Assembly (NCBI GenBank): GCA_946803715.1
Contig: CAMPET010000347.1
Coordinates: 53,677 to 64,209, forward strand
Length of the DNA stretch: 10,533 bases
DNA from: Beroe ovata
Lineage: Eukaryota > Ctenophora > Nuda > Beroida > Beroidae
Direction of reading: 5' to 3'
Shown in pieces: positions 7,840 to 10,533 of the stretch. The position numbers and the translations under genes are program-made. The notes under the pieces were generated by a model. The model was given only the letters and a program-made list of their open reading frames with translations, did not search any database and had not been told where the DNA came from. Numbering within the stretch: the first letter of the stretch is position 1; every line of letters starts with the position of its first letter.

Positions 7840-8797
7840 CTATTCACTGATAATGATTTGTTGTGTTAAAGTTTCTTTGGACACTGCATCTGCGATTGAT
7901 AGAAAAAAATTTAGGAGATTAAAGAACAGTGACAGAGCAATAAATGTGAGCCAAGTTAGCCCTTTAGCCATGGCATATGCATCACCAATCCAGCCCAGAA
8001 CCGTGACACCCCACACAAGAGCAAGAACCATGCAGATACCTGTGAAAATATGAGTCATCTGAGTCATTTTAGACAGACTTTTTATATTATATTGAGATGA
8101 TATTATAATATAGATACATCTTGTTCTTCATAATATCATATAGATTCTATAATCTATATCTGTAGATCAGAAAAAATCTTCCATTAACTCACATGCAGCA
8201 AGACCTCCAAGGCATTGCGAAATTTTGAGCATCCTGCTACCTGATAGATGGTTGGCAATACAGTTTACATATTATGTTGGAAATTTTCCTATTCAGATGA
8301 ATAAATTTAGTTTGATAAGATGATTCAACAATATTGCCGTAATGAGTAAGACATTTTCATAAATACCTAATGACATCAGACTTATGAGAGTCTGGAAACA
8401 GGTAGCGGTTTGTAAAATATTCAGATTGCCATACGGTTCCTACTCGTACAAGGAAATACGTTGGCACACAGAACCTTACTCAACATATTATGTCAATACC
8501 TGGTTCGTTTGAGAACTGGGCGATTCTTAAAAAGACCATAAGAATGTCGGTAGCTGTGCCCATTATTCCGAATATTTCACCCCACACTGAAAAAATACTG
8601 AGTACTGAGGTTTTAAAAGACCTCGATATAAATATTATAATTATTCTGATGAAACACACAATTATGCTTATTGAATTATGAAAGCAAAGATACTCACATA
8701 TCTTTTCTCTACTGTTTCTCATTGCAAGGAATATGATCGCTAGTAGTGCAGCAAGACTAGTAGCTATGCACCCCAGCACACACTTTTTCTTTGCCAT
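7840..8797 (-). CDS. Unrecognised 128-residue four-segment membrane protein, three exons
   Basis: Exon 1 is 8797-8698 (100 nt), exon 2 is 8586-8500 (87 nt) and exon 3 is 8039-7840 (200 nt, TAG stop). Introns are 111 and 460 nt with good donors (ATAT|GTGAGTA and CCAG|GTATTG) and acceptors (TATTTTTTCAG and TTTTCACAG). Both junctions are phase 1 and join without breaking the frame, which strongly supports the model. The ATG has G at -3 and G at +4. The product starts MAKKKCVLGC. Hydrophobic segments lie at about residues 6-26, 35-57, 63-86 and 90-112, with acidic residues inside or near segments 2 and 3 (E37, D47, D82). The tail is short and polar (residues 113-128). Size and layout fit a small tetraspan protein, but I do not recognise the family and propose no function. 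It is head to head with the UNC93-like gene. Confidence 0.75.
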
Positions 8798-9057
8798 ATC
8801 CTTGAAAGGAATATTTTCATTGTTTTGACTGAAGCTATATACTCTACTGCTTACAAACCGTTATCTTTAATTATCATAGTTATCATATTTATCATAGTTA
8901 TCATAGTTCAACCGTAAATAATGTCTCATCAGTGAATAGCACACATTTTATAATATCTACACAGTATACACTGAATGCTCTATCTTGAAGCCTCGCGTTG
9001 CTGTGTTGAGTTTATAGTTACTTAGTTACATGTTGTTATGTTGCTGCAACTTCGGCA
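8798..9057. promoter_or_regulatory. Divergent promoter interval between two head-to-head genes
   Basis: Only 260 bp separate the start codon of the minus-strand membrane-protein gene (8797) from that of the plus-strand UNC93-like gene (9058). The interval must therefore hold both 5' leaders and both core promoters, unless non-coding first exons lie elsewhere. A TATATA on the minus strand (8841-8836) and an arthropod initiator-like TCAGTC (minus, A at 8830) are close to the membrane-protein start, but their spacing is not a standard TATA-initiator pair. A TCAGTG initiator-like match lies at 8929-8934 for the plus direction. Confidence 0.5.
8861..8902 (-). promoter_or_regulatory. Array of five WGATAR (GATA-factor) sites
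   Basis: TTATC occurs at 8861, 8871, 8880, 8889 and 8898. Read on the minus strand these are four TGATAA and one AGATAA, so every one matches the WGATAR consensus of GATA zinc-finger factors. Spacing is 10, 9, 9 and 9 bp, and all share the same orientation. The sites lie 64-105 bp upstream of the minus-strand start codon and 156-197 bp upstream of the plus-strand one. The array arose as a 9-bp tandem repeat (ATCATAGTT), so it may be a simple repeat without function. Its place between two promoters makes a regulatory role plausible. Confidence 0.45.
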
Positions 9058-9401
9058 ATGGCATTGTTTCAGACCACTTGGACACGAAATGACGAGTTAC
9101 GAATGTGGAAAAATGTTGTGGTCATTGGTTTCGGGTTCATGTTCCTCTTTACCGCCTTTCAGGTATTTTATAATGTAGTTGGTATGTTTCAGGGGATAAA
9201 TGGTGATATTATATGATATTGAAGTATGTGATTGTTCCCCTCTCTCATGCTTCTAACGGATAGGTAACCGCTGTTTCAGAACATGGCTGCCCTGCAGTCC
9301 TCATTGAATCCCAGTGAAGGAATTGGAGTTTACACTTTGGCCATTGTCTATGCCACCATCATACTGAGCTGTCTCTTCATACCTACACTACTTATCAAAG
9401 T
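9058..9401 (+). CDS. UNC93-like protein, first two coding exons (5' partial gene)
   Basis: Exon 1 (9058-9162, 35 codons, phase 0) begins ATG in good context (GGCAATGG) and ends CAG|GTATTT. The intron is 117 nt. Exon 2 (9280-9401) follows CTGTTTCAG and ends AAAGT|GTGAGT in phase 2. Together they give 75 residues plus 2 bases. After a polar lead (MALFQTTWTRNDELRMWKN) comes the first membrane segment (VVVIGFGFMFLFTAFQ), then the family signature NMAALQSSLN, PSEGIGVYTLAIVYATIILS and CLFIPTLLIK, the second segment. This order (KNV-hydrophobic-FTA-x-LQSSLN-GxG-hydrophobic-SCxFxP) is typical of insect UNC93-like proteins of the major facilitator superfamily. Such proteins have about 12 segments, are membrane-located, and are related to C. 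elegans UNC-93, a K+ channel regulator. The remaining exons lie outside the window. The exon 2 donor sits inside the duplicated block described below. Confidence 0.88.
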
Positions 9402-9878
9402 GTGAGTTCCTACTAGGTTATAAATATCGTCTTCTGAAAAGTAGCTATAGTAGAAATAGCTATAGGTAGAAATTCATAAATGGAAGTTAGGAGTGCTAAA
9501 AAGGTGTCCAAGAGTCACATTTCGGAATTCCTAATGCCCTCCGAAGTGTTTCGTGAAGGAGAACCTGCCTGTTCAGGTAGTACCTACTCACCTGCGCTAC
9601 TTTGATAGTTTGATAAGACCTACTCCTCAAACTATTAGACACATGAAAAACACTTACATCATCAACTGAGGTCGATATATATCTCTCACGACCTTGTTAA
9701 TAAGATGTTTTCGAAGACTCAGAGAATAATTCTTGATATGATATTCTGTTATTGGTGAGCAAGAGGATTTCGTGTGTTGTCATGTTTCCAACCCAAACTT
9801 GTTGATTTGTACTTATATCCTGCTGTTAAAACAGAAAATTTGTTTCATAAGGTCATATGGTCCACAAAGCAGAGCAGG
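9389..9878. repeat. Direct duplication, copy 1 (490 bp)
   Basis: These 490 bases, from TACTTATCAAAG to AGAGCAGG, are identical by eye to 9880-10369, at an offset of 491. Copy 1 holds the last 13 bases of UNC93-like exon 2 plus the start of the next intron. Inside it is a short tandem (TAGCTATAG-TAGAAA twice, from 9442) and an 8-bp inverted repeat (TAGTTTGA/TCAAACTA, about 9607-9635). The lone N directly after it points to unmerged contig overlap rather than a biological repeat. Confidence 0.9.
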
Positions 9879-9879
9879 N
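9879..9879. other. Single N between identical copies, probable contig join
   Basis: The N falls exactly between the end of one 490-bp copy and the start of the next, where two overlapping contigs would meet if they were abutted instead of merged. Confidence 0.8.
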
Positions 9880-10369
9880 TACTTATCAAAGTGTGAGTTC
9901 CTACTAGGTTATAAATATCGTCTTCTGAAAAGTAGCTATAGTAGAAATAGCTATAGGTAGAAATTCATAAATGGAAGTTAGGAGTGCTAAAAAGGTGTCC
10001 AAGAGTCACATTTCGGAATTCCTAATGCCCTCCGAAGTGTTTCGTGAAGGAGAACCTGCCTGTTCAGGTAGTACCTACTCACCTGCGCTACTTTGATAGT
10101 TTGATAAGACCTACTCCTCAAACTATTAGACACATGAAAAACACTTACATCATCAACTGAGGTCGATATATATCTCTCACGACCTTGTTAATAAGATGTT
10201 TTCGAAGACTCAGAGAATAATTCTTGATATGATATTCTGTTATTGGTGAGCAAGAGGATTTCGTGTGTTGTCATGTTTCCAACCCAAACTTGTTGATTTG
10301 TACTTATATCCTGCTGTTAAAACAGAAAATTTGTTTCATAAGGTCATATGGTCCACAAAGCAGAGCAGG
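9880..10369. repeat. Direct duplication, copy 2 (490 bp)
   Basis: This is an identical copy of 9389-9878. It includes a second version of the last 13 exon bases and of the splice donor (GTGAGT at 9893), but no acceptor or full exon, so it would not act as a second exon. The flanks differ at once on both sides: TTTTGATCTG follows this copy, and CATACCTACAC precedes copy 1. Confidence 0.9.
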
Positions 10370-10533
10370 TTTTGATCTGAATAATTATCGATAAGGAGGG
10401 CATATTGTTAAGATACTGAACACCTAGATTTATTGAAGAAATCTAGCAAACTGATAACTCGATAAAGGACTCCGAAAATATGAGACTATACATATCGCTG
10501 TGTTGAACCACGGCAAAATATGAGTAGTAGCCT
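10370..10533. other. Intron interior of the UNC93-like gene
   Basis: No exon is visible before the window ends. TTATCGATAA at 10385-10394 is a perfect palindrome that contains the core of both a GATA site and the DREF element TATCGATA. A small hairpin (CTAGATTT 10424-10431, AAATCTAG 10439-10446) follows. Confidence 0.4.

Noticed and set aside
8480-8797. A 105-residue minus-strand open frame taken as a complete small membrane protein
   Set aside because: It reads through a consensus GTGAGTA donor at 8697 and a TTTTTTCAG acceptor at 8587. Removing that intron and joining exon 3 gives a phase-consistent 128-residue protein, which is a better model.
9880-10369. Recent biological tandem duplication with an extra exon
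   Set aside because: Only 13 exon bases are duplicated and there is no acceptor. Perfect identity around a lone N fits a contig-overlap artefact better.

Overview
This is eukaryotic nuclear DNA, almost certainly from an insect. The evidence is spliced genes with short GT-AG introns, an UNC93-like (MFS) coding start of insect type, a decayed LINE with a TTATTATTATT tail, foldback/MITE elements and an AT-rich background. A hemipteran with a large genome is possible, but that is only an impression from the repeat style. The window contains no bacterial operon, rRNA, tRNA or CRISPR that I can support. Two single-N positions (4945 and 9879) look like assembly joins.

Layout. 1-540: low-complexity edge and unannotated DNA. 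541-1165: a degenerate tandem repeat of about 300 bp. 1441-1635: a MITE-like element built of nested hairpins. 1636-2620: nothing convincing. 2623-3071: a minisatellite with a unit of about 50 bp. 3353-3522: one well-formed internal coding exon of an unrecognised plus-strand gene. 3523-4090: intergenic or intronic DNA with small hairpins. 4151-4643: two adjacent GC-rich foldback elements. 4641-5526: pieces of non-LTR retrotransposons (reverse-transcriptase C-terminal region plus 3' tail), interrupted by an unrelated tail and an N. 6040-6395: a second foldback copy of the family seen at 4443-4643. 6994-7107: a hairpin with 18-bp perfect arms.

The gene-rich end is 7840-10533. A three-exon minus-strand gene (8797 down to 7840) encodes a 128-residue protein with four predicted membrane segments, which I do not recognise. 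It lies head to head with an UNC93-like transporter-family gene on the plus strand, whose first two coding exons are at 9058-9162 and 9280-9401. The 260 bp between the two start codons holds five WGATAR sites spaced 9-10 bp apart, all in one orientation; this is a plausible shared GATA-factor control element. The UNC93-like gene then runs into a perfect 490-bp direct duplication separated by a single N, which is best read as two overlapping contig ends left unmerged. The rest of that gene lies beyond the window.

I found no clearly new multi-gene system. The most interesting items are the unrecognised four-segment membrane protein with its GATA ladder, the orphan exon, and the long near-perfect hairpins.
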